From contig CALVSB010000005.1 of the NCBI GenBank assembly GCA_944358895.1, positions 16,969-80,968 on the forward strand: a stretch of 64,000 nucleotides of DNA, given 5' to 3'. Both the position numbers and the translations under genes were made by a program. The notes below the pieces were generated by a model. It was given only the letters and a program-made list of their open reading frames with translations, did no database searches and was not told where the DNA came from. This stretch comes from an uncultured Bacilli bacterium. GTDB lineage: Bacteria; Bacillota_I; Bacilli_A; RFN20; CAG-826. The stretch's first letter is position 1. Each line of letters begins with the position of its first letter. This document shows, piece after piece, positions 26,557 through 39,116 of the stretch.

Positions 26557-27894
26557 TCAAGAAAACGCTTCGACTAGATCAAAGGTTTCAACATCAAAGT
26601 CGATATCTCCGATCATGCCTTCAGGGTAAAGGATGTATGGTTTGTAATGAGCGTTCTTTTTCCAAGCGTAAATTTTGTTCGATGGGCTGAGAAAGTAGAT
26701 TGATTTTCCGTGGTCGGCCAAAGCCTTCATGGCCTCAAGACTATGAGCGGTGAAAAGAAGCTGGCCCTTTCCGTAGTCATTTAGAAAACGGATCAGCTTT
26801 TCAAGATAGACGCCAGAAAGATAGGCATCTAGTTCGTCGATAACGGCAACCGCGCCACGATAGGCATCATAAACATAGGAGAAAAGCTTCATCAGTTTTT
26901 TGATGCCCGCACTCTCGAAGTCGATGCCAATGGTATACGTTCCGTAATCTAGAATCTCGGTGCAGAGGTAATAATCGCCGGCATCCTTCTTCTCATAGGA
27001 AATATTTTTTAACTTAGGCTTAAAAATCTTTATGAACTTAGTCTTCTTCTTCAAAAAAGTTTCGAATGAATGAACTTGTGATTTATGTACGAAAAATTCG
27101 GATGTGTCTATGCGTCCGCGGCTAAGATTGGACGATTGTGCTGAGTCTATTGAAAAAGTATTAATTCCTTTGCTTTGATGGATTGCAAAAATAAGATTTT
27201 GTGGATTTTCTGCGCTTTGAACGGCCACCCTCAGGTTTCTCACAAATAGCGGTGCCGCATACATCATGCTATCAGGAATATGTATCAGAGCTTCAGACCC
27301 CGGGTGGTTTGTCAAAAAGAGATTGAAGAACGGTAAAAAAGACTGCTTGCTGACGGTGTTAAGCCCTTCTTTTTTAATGAGTTGCGCAATACTGCTGTCG
27401 TTTGGAACCCAAAGGTGTTCGATTTGGCCGTTAGAAGTTTCAAAAACTGAAGTTAGGGAGGAGTATCCGTATTTACCGTTGAATTCAGAGAGCTTTTCGT
27501 TCGCAATGAAAAGATCGCCGCTCTCTCTAATCACAATGGATATCTCATAGCGGTATGAACTTTTTAGCTTTAATTGGTTTTCTTCGACTTCTTGGAAAAC
27601 ACCATAGTCGATGGAAACATTTAGTGCTTTTGTTTCACAGTTGATAAGTTTCTTTAAGTCAGAGACGTTAGTCGCTCCTAGATAGTCTAAATTTCTAATG
27701 ATGAAAGTAACGGTCCAGAGGGCCATAGCAACTCCGGTTTTTCCACTGCCATTCGGACCATAGAGCGCGCGCACATTGTCGCCGTTAGATGGGATTAAAG
27801 AGACATCTTTTGTTCTACTGAAATCAATGGTCACAGGCTCTTTGATGTTCTTCATGCCCGATATGGTTGTTGAAATAAGGCGAACTCTTTCCAT
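26557..27894 (-). CDS. AAA15-type ABC-like ATPase of a putative defence pair
   Basis: A 445-residue SMC/ABC-like ATPase. Walker A GPNGSGKT is at 46-53, an ABC-signature-like ESAGIKKL near 328-335, Walker B AVAVIDELDAYLS near 351-363 and an H-loop LLFTAHS near 383-389. The region between is too short for a long coiled coil. This is the architecture of AAA15/RloA/AriA/AbiLi proteins that hold a small nuclease partner and release it on phage sensing. The partner gene follows at 13 bases. Both genes are A+T-richer than their neighbours and sit between unrelated housekeeping blocks, as an acquired module would. Confidence 0.75.
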   Translation of the reverse strand: MERVRLISTTISGMKNIKEPVTIDFSRTKDVSLIPSNGDNVRALYGPNGSGKTGVAMALWTVTFIIRNLDYLGATNVSDLKKLINCETKALNVSIDYGVFQEVEENQLKLKSSYRYEISIVIRESGDLFIANEKLSEFNGKYGYSSLTSVFETSNGQIEHLWVPNDSSIAQLIKKEGLNTVSKQSFLPFFNLFLTNHPGSEALIHIPDSMMYAAPLFVRNLRVAVQSAENPQNLIFAIHQSKGINTFSIDSAQSSNLSRGRIDTSEFFVHKSQVHSFETFLKKKTKFIKIFKPKLKNISYEKKDAGDYYLCTEILDYGTYTIGIDFESAGIKKLMKLFSYVYDAYRGAVAVIDELDAYLSGVYLEKLIRFLNDYGKGQLLFTAHSLEAMKALADHGKSIYFLSPSNKIYAWKKNAHYKPYILYPEGMIGDIDFDVETFDLVEAFS

Positions 27895-28560
27895 GTCTTA
27901 TACTCCTTGTCCATAAAGAAATATATTCAAAAAGAATATAAATATCTAGCAATACTCTGCACACATTTTTCGATAATAATTTAAAAAAGTCCGATAACAG
28001 CTCATTAATTTGCTGTTGTGAACAAATTGTGAATATTGTTGGCTAAAAAACTTTTCCACATTTCCTTTCAATTTTTTGGCTCCTGGTAGAGGGCGGTCTT
28101 TCAGATAAATAAGAACGGCAATTGCCATTGCCAACCCGGCGATTGGTCGTATTTATGGTTGTTTTTTTACTCTGAACAATAGGTCAGCTATTGGCCGATT
28201 GGTATTAAACAAATGGTTGATGAGGGTTCTAGACTTTGAAGGCTTATTCCCTAAAGAGGCGTGTCCTGTATATGAACATTTTAAATGAGACATCAAAAGC
28301 CGCGGATCCCAATTTCAAATAATCCGAAAACAGCAAAAATAATCAGCTTTTGCTAAGGAAAAACACTATTAAGTACAAATCGTCTTCGATGCTTTAATCT
28401 GTCGCTTCGCTTAAGGTCTGGGTGCTGGTTGTTGACCATCTCCGCAGCTGCTGGCAGCCTTGATTCCAAACGGCTATTTGGTTGGATGGCAAGGAAAAAG
28501 AGGCTTTGCCTCTTGTCAAGACTTCAAAAGAGAGCCGCGGCTACCTAGACTATTGCTGAC
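27895..28560. other. Gene-free A+T-rich region before pcrA, with a hairpin
   Basis: No convincing gene is present; a 62-codon frame on the minus strand (27946-28134) lacks a ribosome-binding site. At 28498-28514 a perfect 7-bp stem (AAGAGGC / GCCTCTT, loop TTT) is followed on the minus strand by a T-run, so it could stop minus-strand transcription. The last 15 bases hold a TAGACT box 9 nt before the pcrA ATG, with a possible TTCAAA 16 bp upstream. The region may contain remains of the insertion that brought the ATPase pair. Confidence 0.4.
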
Positions 28561-32905
<4,345 letters not shown>

Positions 32906-32915
32906 GGAGAAAGCT

Positions 32916-33212
32916 ATGAAGAAAGTGGACAAAGACGTGCTCGTCGACGCGAGCTCGCGCCTCCTCTTCACCCTCAAGGAAGAGGAACTGGACACCCTGC
33001 TCGAGGAGTTCAAGATCCTCCAGGCCCAGATGGAAATGATGAAGGAAGTCGAAGGGCTCGAGAACTACGAGCCGATGACTTTCCCTTTTGACGTGAGCGT
33101 CGACTATCTCCGGGACGACGTCCCGAGCGAGCCGCTCAGCCGGGACGACGTTTTAAGGAACGCCGGCAGCGTCAAGGACGGGGAGATCAAGCTCCCGAAG
33201 GTGGTTGGATGA
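32916..33212 (+). CDS. gatC: Aspartyl/glutamyl-tRNA amidotransferase subunit C
   Basis: A 98-residue subunit that wraps around GatA and stabilises the GatCAB amidotransferase. The N-terminal helical part (SRLLFTLKEEELDTLLEEF) and the conserved C-terminal part, where a proline and Arg-x-Asp (LRDDVPSEPLSRDDVLRNA) lie, match the family. AAGGAG precedes the ATG after a 10-base gap from ligA. Its stop overlaps the gatA start. Confidence 0.92.
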   Translation: MKKVDKDVLVDASSRLLFTLKEEELDTLLEEFKILQAQMEMMKEVEGLENYEPMTFPFDVSVDYLRDDVPSEPLSRDDVLRNAGSVKDGEIKLPKVVG

Positions 33213-34681
33213 TGGGATACCTAGACAAAGGAATGAAGGAGCTCCACGAGCTCCTCGTCATGAAGAAGATCACGCCGCTCGACCTCGCGAAGGAAGCAAT
33301 CGAGCGGGCCAAAGCCGATAGCTGCAACAGCTTCGAGAAGATCCTCGAGCAAGAGGCTCTCGACGAGGCCGCCCGCCTCACCGAGCCGGAGGAAGACAAT
33401 ATCCTCTGGGGCCTTCCTTATATCGCCAAGGACAACTTCTCGACCAAGGGGATTGAGACGACGGCCTCGAGCAACGTCCTCAAGGGCTACGTGCCCCTCT
33501 TCGACGCGAGCGTCATCTCCCGCCTCAAGGAGCGGAAATGCGTCCTCATCGCCAAGTCCTCGATGGACGAGCTGGCGATGGGCGGGACGGGAACGACTTC
33601 CCATATCGGCAAGGCCTATAACCCCTATGACCCCTCGCACGAGCGGATGGTCGGCGGCTCCTCGAGCGGCTCGGCCGCGGCGATGGCCGAAGGGATCGCG
33701 GCCTTTGCCCTTGGAAGCGACACCGGCGACTCGGTGAGAAAGCCGGCCAGCTACGCCGGCCTCGTCGGGATGAAGCCCTCGTGGGGACGGATCTCGCGTT
33801 ACGGGCTTTTCCCGTTTGCTCCCTCCCTCGACCACGTCGGCTATTTCACCCGCGACGTCGAAGGGGCGGCCTACCTCCTCGAGGCCTTGGCCGGCCATGA
33901 CGACATGGACAGCACTTCGTCCTACCGCCCGGTCGAGGCCTACCACGAATATTTGAACAAGGGCATCGCCGAGAAGAAGTTCTGCTACTTCAAGGAAATC
34001 GTCGATTCCCTCTCCGACGAGGAAATGAAGAAGAAGTTCTTCGCCTCGCTCGAGGAACTGAAGAAGAAGGGCGCCTCCGTCGAGGAGGTCGCCTTCGGGC
34101 TCGACCTCTTGAGGGCCATCTACCCGGCCTACATGGTCATCTCGTGCGCCGAGGCGACAAGCAACGACGCTAACCTCGACGGCATCAAGTTCGGCCCCTA
34201 TTACGAGGGCAAGACCTATCAGGAAAGCATGAACGAGGCCCGGACCCGGGGCTTCTCGGAACTCATCAAGCGTCGCTTCGTCATCGGCTCCTATTGCCTC
34301 ATGCGGGAAAACCAGGAAGAGCTCTTCTTACGGGCTCAGCGGCTCCGCCACATGATCGTCGACCGGCTGAATGCCATCCTTCGGGAATACGACTTCGTCT
34401 ATCTCCCGGCCGCCCCGGGCATCGCTCCCCGCTTCGGCGAATCGAGCGACAAGCTCTCGAGCGAGTACCTCATCGACGACAATCACCTCGCCCTCGGGAA
34501 CTTCGCCGGGCTTCCGAGCATCACCTTGCCCTTGGCCCTCGAGGAGGGCTACCCCCTCGGGGTCAACCTCATGGGCCGGGCCTATGAAGAAGGCGAGCTC
34601 TTCGCCGCGGCCAAGGCTCTTGAAGACATCACGGGGCTTTCCGGGCTGAGCGCCATTAACAAGAAGGAGGGACGGCTATGA
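33209..34681 (+). CDS. gatA: Aspartyl/glutamyl-tRNA amidotransferase subunit A
   Basis: A 490-residue amidase releasing ammonia from glutamine for transamidation of Glu-tRNA-Gln (and Asp-tRNA-Asn). The Ser-cisSer-Lys triad corresponds to K74 (YIAKDN), a serine of GGSSSGSAAA (150-158) and the nucleophile S175 in GSDTGDSVRKPA. Most GatA proteins have GGS there; the GDS version is one I associate with mycoplasma GatA, and it hints at a Mollicutes-related lineage. It overlaps gatC and gatB by ATGA-type junctions. Confidence 0.96.
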   Translation: MMGYLDKGMKELHELLVMKKITPLDLAKEAIERAKADSCNSFEKILEQEALDEAARLTEPEEDNILWGLPYIAKDNFSTKGIETTASSNVLKGYVPLFDASVISRLKERKCVLIAKSSMDELAMGGTGTTSHIGKAYNPYDPSHERMVGGSSSGSAAAMAEGIAAFALGSDTGDSVRKPASYAGLVGMKPSWGRISRYGLFPFAPSLDHVGYFTRDVEGAAYLLEALAGHDDMDSTSSYRPVEAYHEYLNKGIAEKKFCYFKEIVDSLSDEEMKKKFFASLEELKKKGASVEEVAFGLDLLRAIYPAYMVISCAEATSNDANLDGIKFGPYYEGKTYQESMNEARTRGFSELIKRRFVIGSYCLMRENQEELFLRAQRLRHMIVDRLNAILREYDFVYLPAAPGIAPRFGESSDKLSSEYLIDDNHLALGNFAGLPSITLPLALEEGYPLGVNLMGRAYEEGELFAAAKALEDITGLSGLSAINKKEGRL

Positions 34682-36105
34682 ACTTCGAAGCAGTCATCGG
34701 TCTCGAGATCCACGTCGAGATGAAGACGAGGAGCAAGATGTTCTCCTCCTCGCCGAATTCCTTCAGCCGGGCGGTCAATACTGAGGTCACGCCCTTCGAC
34801 TTGGCCTTCCCCGGCACGATGCCGCGCCTCAACAAAGAAGCGGTCCGGATGGCCATCCGGGTGGCCAATGCGCTCCATATGACGATCGACCACGAACTCC
34901 ACTTCGACCGGAAGAACTATTTCTACCCCGACCTTCCGAAGGGCTTCCAGATCACCCAGCAGCGGCGCCCCATCGGCTCCGACGGCTACCTCGAGATTAG
35001 GAAGGGGAACGAGAAGAAGCGGATCGGCATCGAGCGGATCCACATGGAAGAGGACACCTGCAAGCAGACCCACTTCGTCGACTACACCCTCCTCGACTAC
35101 AACCGGGCCGGGGTTCCCCTCGTCGAAATCGTCTCCCGGCCGGAGATGCACGATGGCTACGAGGCGATGAAGTACGTCGAGGCCATCCGGAACATCGTCG
35201 TCTACTCGGGCACGTCCGACGGCAAGATGGAAGAAGGCTCCCTCCGGGTCGACGTCAACATCTCCCTCCGCCCCTACGGGCAGAAGGAGTTCGGGACGAA
35301 GGTCGAGATCAAGAACCTTAACTCCATCAAGAACATCCAGGACGCGATCGACTTCGAGATCGAGCGCCAATCCAAGGCCCTCCTTTCGGGCGAGAAGATT
35401 AGGCAGGAAACCCGACGCTACGACGAGTCGAAGGGAGCGACGGTCCTCATGCGGGTGAAGACCGACGCCGTTGACTACAAGTACTTCCCGGAGCCGAACC
35501 TCGTGCCGATCAGGCTCTCCGATGCCTTCGTCCAGGACGCGATCGACACTTGCCCCGAACTCTACGACAGCAAGTTCGAGCGTTATCTCCAGATGGGGTT
35601 AACCGAGAAAGACGCCGAGATCATCCTTTCCGACCCGGCGATGGCCTCCTACTTCGAGGCGGCCGCCCCGTCGGGCGCCGACATGAAGGAAGTGGCCAAC
35701 TTCCTCATCGTCGAGGTCAATAGCTACCTCAACAAGACGGGGAAGGGCATCAAGGAAATCAAGATGCCGGCCACCGAGCTCGGGAAGCTGACCCTCATCC
35801 TCAAGAAGGAGAAGCTCACCCACAAGCAAGGGGCGGACATCCTCTTCAAGTGCCTCGAGGACGGCATCGGGGTCGAGGAGGCCAAGAAGGCCCTCCACAT
35901 CGAGGCGATGGTCGACGACGAGGGAGCGATCCTCGCCTTCGTCACCGAAGCCCTCGACAAGAATCCCCAGTCGATTGCTGACTACAAGGCCGGCAAGGAC
36001 CGGGCCATCTCCTTCCTCGTCGGCCAGGTCATGAAGCTCTCCAAGGGCAAGGCCAAGCCTTCGGCCGTCATGGCGAAGCTCAAGGAAGAGATCGCCAAGC
36101 GTTAA
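34678..36105 (+). CDS. gatB: Aspartyl/glutamyl-tRNA amidotransferase subunit B
   Basis: 475 residues. This kinase subunit phosphorylates the misacylated Glu or Asp on tRNA and receives ammonia from GatA. The N-terminal VIGLEIHVEMKTRSKMFSS and the HMEEDTCKQTH and YNRAGVPLVEIVSRPE blocks are family signatures. The helical and YqeY-like tRNA-binding tail (about 330-475) is complete. Overlaps gatA by four bases and ends the operon before a strong terminator. Confidence 0.98.
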   Translation: MNFEAVIGLEIHVEMKTRSKMFSSSPNSFSRAVNTEVTPFDLAFPGTMPRLNKEAVRMAIRVANALHMTIDHELHFDRKNYFYPDLPKGFQITQQRRPIGSDGYLEIRKGNEKKRIGIERIHMEEDTCKQTHFVDYTLLDYNRAGVPLVEIVSRPEMHDGYEAMKYVEAIRNIVVYSGTSDGKMEEGSLRVDVNISLRPYGQKEFGTKVEIKNLNSIKNIQDAIDFEIERQSKALLSGEKIRQETRRYDESKGATVLMRVKTDAVDYKYFPEPNLVPIRLSDAFVQDAIDTCPELYDSKFERYLQMGLTEKDAEIILSDPAMASYFEAAAPSGADMKEVANFLIVEVNSYLNKTGKGIKEIKMPATELGKLTLILKKEKLTHKQGADILFKCLEDGIGVEEAKKALHIEAMVDDEGAILAFVTEALDKNPQSIADYKAGKDRAISFLVGQVMKLSKGKAKPSAVMAKLKEEIAKR

Positions 36106-36119
36106 GGCTAAAAGCGATG

Positions 36120-36145
36120 GGCTGCCCTTCGGGGCAGCCTTTTCT
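36120..36145 (+). terminator. Rho-independent terminator of the pcrA-gatB operon
   Basis: Perfect stem GGCTGCCC (36120-36127) / GGGCAGCC (36132-36139) with a stable TTCG tetraloop, then TTTTCTT. Confidence 0.93.
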
Positions 36146-36214
36146 TATGGAGGAATCTTGCTTCCTGACAGGAAGCGGGGACTTTAGGGGGACTTTGGTC
36201 TATCATTGAGGGGC

Positions 36215-36964
36215 ATGGAAGACCGTTACGAGAAGCTGCGCGCCTACCTCGAGACTCTCTCTTCTTTCGAGTTGCCTTCCTATAAGGAACTTCCGGGGAT
36301 CGGCCTCTACATGGAGCAGGTCCTCGACTATGTGCGCGATACCTTGAACCCGGCGATGCCGGAAGGGGAATCGCCCCTCACGTCCTTCATGGTGAATAAC
36401 TACGTGAAGGCGAGGATCATCGCCGAGCCGGCCGGGAAGCGTTATTCCAAGGACCAAATCGGGTATCTACTGGCTATCTCGACCCTCAAGAAGAGCCTTT
36501 CGATGAGCGAGATCGCCCTCCTCATCGAGATGGATGCGGCGGTGAGCAAGGACAAGAGCATCCTCTACGGCTTTTACAAGGTCATGAGCGATGACCTCGC
36601 CCACGAGGCGGCCTCGAAATTGCTCCGCCGGGTCGAGGAGTTCCATCGTAGTTACGAGAAGGAAAAGGAACGGGGCGCGGAAGATGCGGAGGAGGCCCTC
36701 CGCGACCGGCTGGGCTTATTGGCCCTCCGGACGGCCATCCAGTCCTCGATCTACCGCAATATGGCGGGGGCCATCCTCCGCCTCCTCGACGAGGAACTCC
36801 ACGGGGGAGAGGGAACGGCTCCCGACCTCAAGGTAGCCAAGAAGGTCACCAAGAGCGAGGAAGCGGAAGCCCGGAGCCTCGAGAAGAAGCGCGAGAAGGC
36901 ACTCAAACGCAAGAAAAAGGAAGACGAAAAGATAGCCAAGAACAGGGAGGAAAAGAAGAAATGA
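36215..36964 (+). CDS. DUF1836 protein with lysine-rich tail
   Basis: About 249 residues from the ATG at 36215 (a TTG three codons earlier is possible). The DUF1836 core is plain: LPSYKELPGIGLYMEQVLDYV, TSFMVNNYVKARIIAEPAGKRYSKDQIGYLLAISTLKKSLSMSEI, split over about 20-115. This family has a MerR-like winged-helix appearance and is found only in Bacillota and relatives. The last 40 residues are almost all Lys, Glu and Arg and may bind nucleic acid. A TATCAT box ends 8 nt upstream. It is followed by galE with an ATGA overlap, so the two are co-translated. Confidence 0.8.
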   Translation: MEDRYEKLRAYLETLSSFELPSYKELPGIGLYMEQVLDYVRDTLNPAMPEGESPLTSFMVNNYVKARIIAEPAGKRYSKDQIGYLLAISTLKKSLSMSEIALLIEMDAAVSKDKSILYGFYKVMSDDLAHEAASKLLRRVEEFHRSYEKEKERGAEDAEEALRDRLGLLALRTAIQSSIYRNMAGAILRLLDEELHGGEGTAPDLKVAKKVTKSEEAEARSLEKKREKALKRKKKEDEKIAKNREEKKK

Positions 36965-37977
36965 AAACGATTCTGGTTACCGGCGGCCTCGGCTTCATCG
37001 GAAGTGAGACGACGATCGAGCTCATCAAGAATGGCTACGACCCGATCGTGGTGGACAATCTCTACAACGCCAAGCGGAGCGTCCTCGACCGGATCGAGGA
37101 AATAACCGGCAAGAAACCGGCCTTCTATGAGATCGATGCCTGCGACGAGGAGGCCCTCGAGAAGGTCTTCGAAGAGCACCGTATCGATGCGACGATTCAT
37201 TTCGCCGGCTATAAGGCAGTGGCCGAAAGCACCAGGAAGCCGCTTGAGTATTACCAGAACAACCTTGGCTCGGCCCTGGCTGTCCTCAAGGTCATGAAGC
37301 GGCACGATAGCCACGGCTTCATCTTCTCCTCTTCGGCGACCGTCTACGGGGTGCCGGAGCATCTTCCCCTCGTCGAGACCGACCCGGTCGGCTCGGCGAC
37401 CAACCCCTATGGCGAGACCAAGATCATGATCGAGCGGATCCTCGAGGATGCCGCGAAGGCCGATAGTAGCCTTCAGGTTATCCTTCTCCGCTATTTCAAC
37501 CCGATTGGAGCTCATCCCTCCGGCCTCCTCGGGGAAGACCCGAACGGGATCCCGAACAATCTCATGCCGTATGTCACCCAGGTGGCGATCGGAAAGCTCG
37601 ACCATCTCAATGTTAATGGCGACGATTATCCGACGCCGGACGGAACGGGTGTACGGGACTACATCCATGTCGTCGACTTAGCCAAAGGCCACGTGGCCGC
37701 GTTGAAGCGTCTCGAGACCCTGAAGGGACTCGATATCTATAACCTTGGGACGGGAAAAGGGACTTCGGTCCTCGAGGTCGTCCATGCCTTCGAGAAGGCG
37801 ACGGGGGTGAAGATTCCTTATGTTATTGCTCCGCGGCGGCCGGGCGACGTGGCCGCGAACTACGCGGATGCCTCGAAGGCCGAGCGGGAACTCCATTGGA
37901 AGGCGACCCTCACGGTCGAAGATGCATGCCGGGATGCCTATAATTTTCAGAAGAAGAACCCGAACGGGATCATCTAA
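36961..37977 (+). CDS. galE: UDP-glucose 4-epimerase
   Basis: A 338-residue short-chain dehydrogenase-type enzyme interconverting UDP-glucose and UDP-galactose (and often the N-acetyl forms). NAD+ site GGLGFIGS at 8-15, catalytic SSATVYG and YGETK (Tyr-x3-Lys), and RYFNPIGAHPSG and GTGVRDYIHVVDLA further on are characteristic. It is coupled to the DUF1836 gene and lies next to the polysaccharide region, to which it would supply UDP-galactose or UDP-GalNAc. Confidence 0.95.
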   Translation: MKTILVTGGLGFIGSETTIELIKNGYDPIVVDNLYNAKRSVLDRIEEITGKKPAFYEIDACDEEALEKVFEEHRIDATIHFAGYKAVAESTRKPLEYYQNNLGSALAVLKVMKRHDSHGFIFSSSATVYGVPEHLPLVETDPVGSATNPYGETKIMIERILEDAAKADSSLQVILLRYFNPIGAHPSGLLGEDPNGIPNNLMPYVTQVAIGKLDHLNVNGDDYPTPDGTGVRDYIHVVDLAKGHVAALKRLETLKGLDIYNLGTGKGTSVLEVVHAFEKATGVKIPYVIAPRRPGDVAANYADASKAERELHWKATLTVEDACRDAYNFQKKNPNGII

Positions 37978-37993
37978 ACAAGCATAGAAAAGG

Positions 37994-38017
37994 AGCCGGC
38001 CAGAGGCCGGCTTTTCT
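37994..38017 (+). terminator. Rho-independent terminator of galE
   Basis: Perfect 8-bp stem AGCCGGCC (37994-38001) / GGCCGGCT (38005-38012), loop AGA, then TTTCTTG. A weaker T-run on the other strand may also serve the convergent sugar transferase gene. Confidence 0.88.
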
Positions 38018-38029
38018 TGTTGCTTGCTT

Positions 38030-38653
38030 TTACCGACCCGGTTCGTAGCCGAAGAGGACGGCGAAGGAGAGAAGGAAGAGTTTGACGTCGAGCCAGAGGC
38101 TCAGCTTTTTGACGTACTCGCTGTCTAGCTCGGCCTTTTTGACGGGATCGTGATTGCGGTCGAGATAAATCTGGGCCATTCCGCTTAATCCCGGGCGGAC
38201 TTCATAGGGAGAAGGGTCTTTGCTTTCACGGAGGTGGATCAACTCTCCTTCGACGGCTTCGCCTTGGGAAGGACGGGGGCCGATGAAAGACATGTCGCCT
38301 TTAAGAATATTGAAGAGCTGGGGAATTTCGTCGAGGGAGGTCTTACGCATGAAGTGGCCCCATTTGGTAATGAGCGATTGCTGGGTTTTGACGGTAATGT
38401 CCGAAGGGGCAACCTGCGGGGCATCGACACGCATCGAACGGAATTTGTAGAACATGAACTCTTTTTTGTAGAGCCCGACGCGGGCTTGCCGAAAGAGAAT
38501 CGGCCCTTTGGAAGAGCACCTGGTGCCGATCGCGCAAATCAGTAGAAGGGGCGAAAGAACGATAATCCCAAAGAGAGAGCCCCCGATGTCGATTAGTCTT
38601 TTAAGAACAAGATAGGCCCGCTTGGACCTCGATAAGTGTTTCCCTGCTCGCAT
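38030..38653 (-). CDS. Monotopic phosphoglycosyl transferase (bacterial sugar transferase)
   Basis: 207 residues. Enzymes of this family transfer a sugar-1-phosphate from a nucleotide sugar to undecaprenyl phosphate, the committed step of capsule or O-chain assembly on the membrane. The re-entrant helix (LKRLIDIGGSLFGIIVLSPLLLI, about 17-40), FRQARVGLYKKEF, the catalytic Asp-Glu at 108-109 (TSLDEIPQLFN) and SFIGPRP follow in the PglC/WbaP-core order. The short form without extra membrane helices is the PglC-like type. A TATACT box ends 11 nt before the ATG. It probably starts the glycan built by the neighbouring loci. Confidence 0.93.
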   Translation of the reverse strand: MRAGKHLSRSKRAYLVLKRLIDIGGSLFGIIVLSPLLLICAIGTRCSSKGPILFRQARVGLYKKEFMFYKFRSMRVDAPQVAPSDITVKTQQSLITKWGHFMRKTSLDEIPQLFNILKGDMSFIGPRPSQGEAVEGELIHLRESKDPSPYEVRPGLSGMAQIYLDRNHDPVKKAELDSEYVKKLSLWLDVKLFLLSFAVLFGYEPGR

Positions 38654-38726
38654 AAATCCCGGTCAGTATATCAAATATTGACGTCGGTAAATTACTCAAA
38701 AGCAAAGGCTCGACGAGTCCTACATG

Positions 38727-38942
38727 TCATTTTCTCTTTCCAGAAGAGTGAAGAGGCTTTATTTTTCGGCGCTTGTCTTCTTTCCTGACCAAATCGAAGG
38801 GCAAGCCACCATCCCGTATCGATCTTTTTAAGAAGATGTTTATGGCAGCCGAAAGGGATAATCCAAGCTCTTCGAACAGCTCGGTGGCCTTTTCTTTCGT
38901 TTCGTCGTCAACTCTGACCGTGATGATTCCCTTGCCTGCCAT
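38727..38942 (-). CDS. RelB/DinJ-family antitoxin, apparently without a toxin
   Basis: From the ATG at 38942, which has a good GGAGG ribosome-binding site, the protein is 71 residues. ITVRVDDETKEKATELFEELGLSLSAAINIFLKRSI is the ribbon-helix-helix region of DinJ/RelB antitoxins, and GLPFDL is the usual toxin-contact start. The C-terminus is basic. No YafQ/RelE-like frame follows; the next minus-strand gene is the sugar transferase 74 bases away. It may be a solitary regulator left after toxin loss. Confidence 0.85.
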   Translation of the reverse strand: MAGKGIITVRVDDETKEKATELFEELGLSLSAAINIFLKRSIRDGGLPFDLVRKEDKRRKIKPLHSSGKRK

Positions 38943-39019
38943 CAGAACGCCTCCAAAACCAATACAATGTCTATACAACGTATGCTAGAAGATAAAGATA
39001 CGTTGCCTATGTATATCTT

Positions 39020-39078
39020 ATTGGTCGGACGGCGGTCTTAAAAGGGCCGTAGGACCAATTGCCTATTAGCCTTATAAT
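39020..39078 (+). promoter_or_regulatory. Promoter with large interrupted inverted repeat upstream of the hydrolase gene
   Basis: ATTGGTC-gg-ACGGC (39020-39033) is mirrored by GCCGT-ag-GACCAAT (39046-39059): 12 paired bases per arm with a symmetric 2-nt interruption. It ends 13 bp before a perfect TATAAT (39073-39078), so it covers the -35 area. Either a repressor operator or an attenuator-type stem is possible. A GAGGAG ribosome-binding site follows further down. Confidence 0.55.
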
Positions 39079-39116
39079 GACCGTGTAGATTTTTCTTAAA
39101 TGAGGAGTGCCCATTA

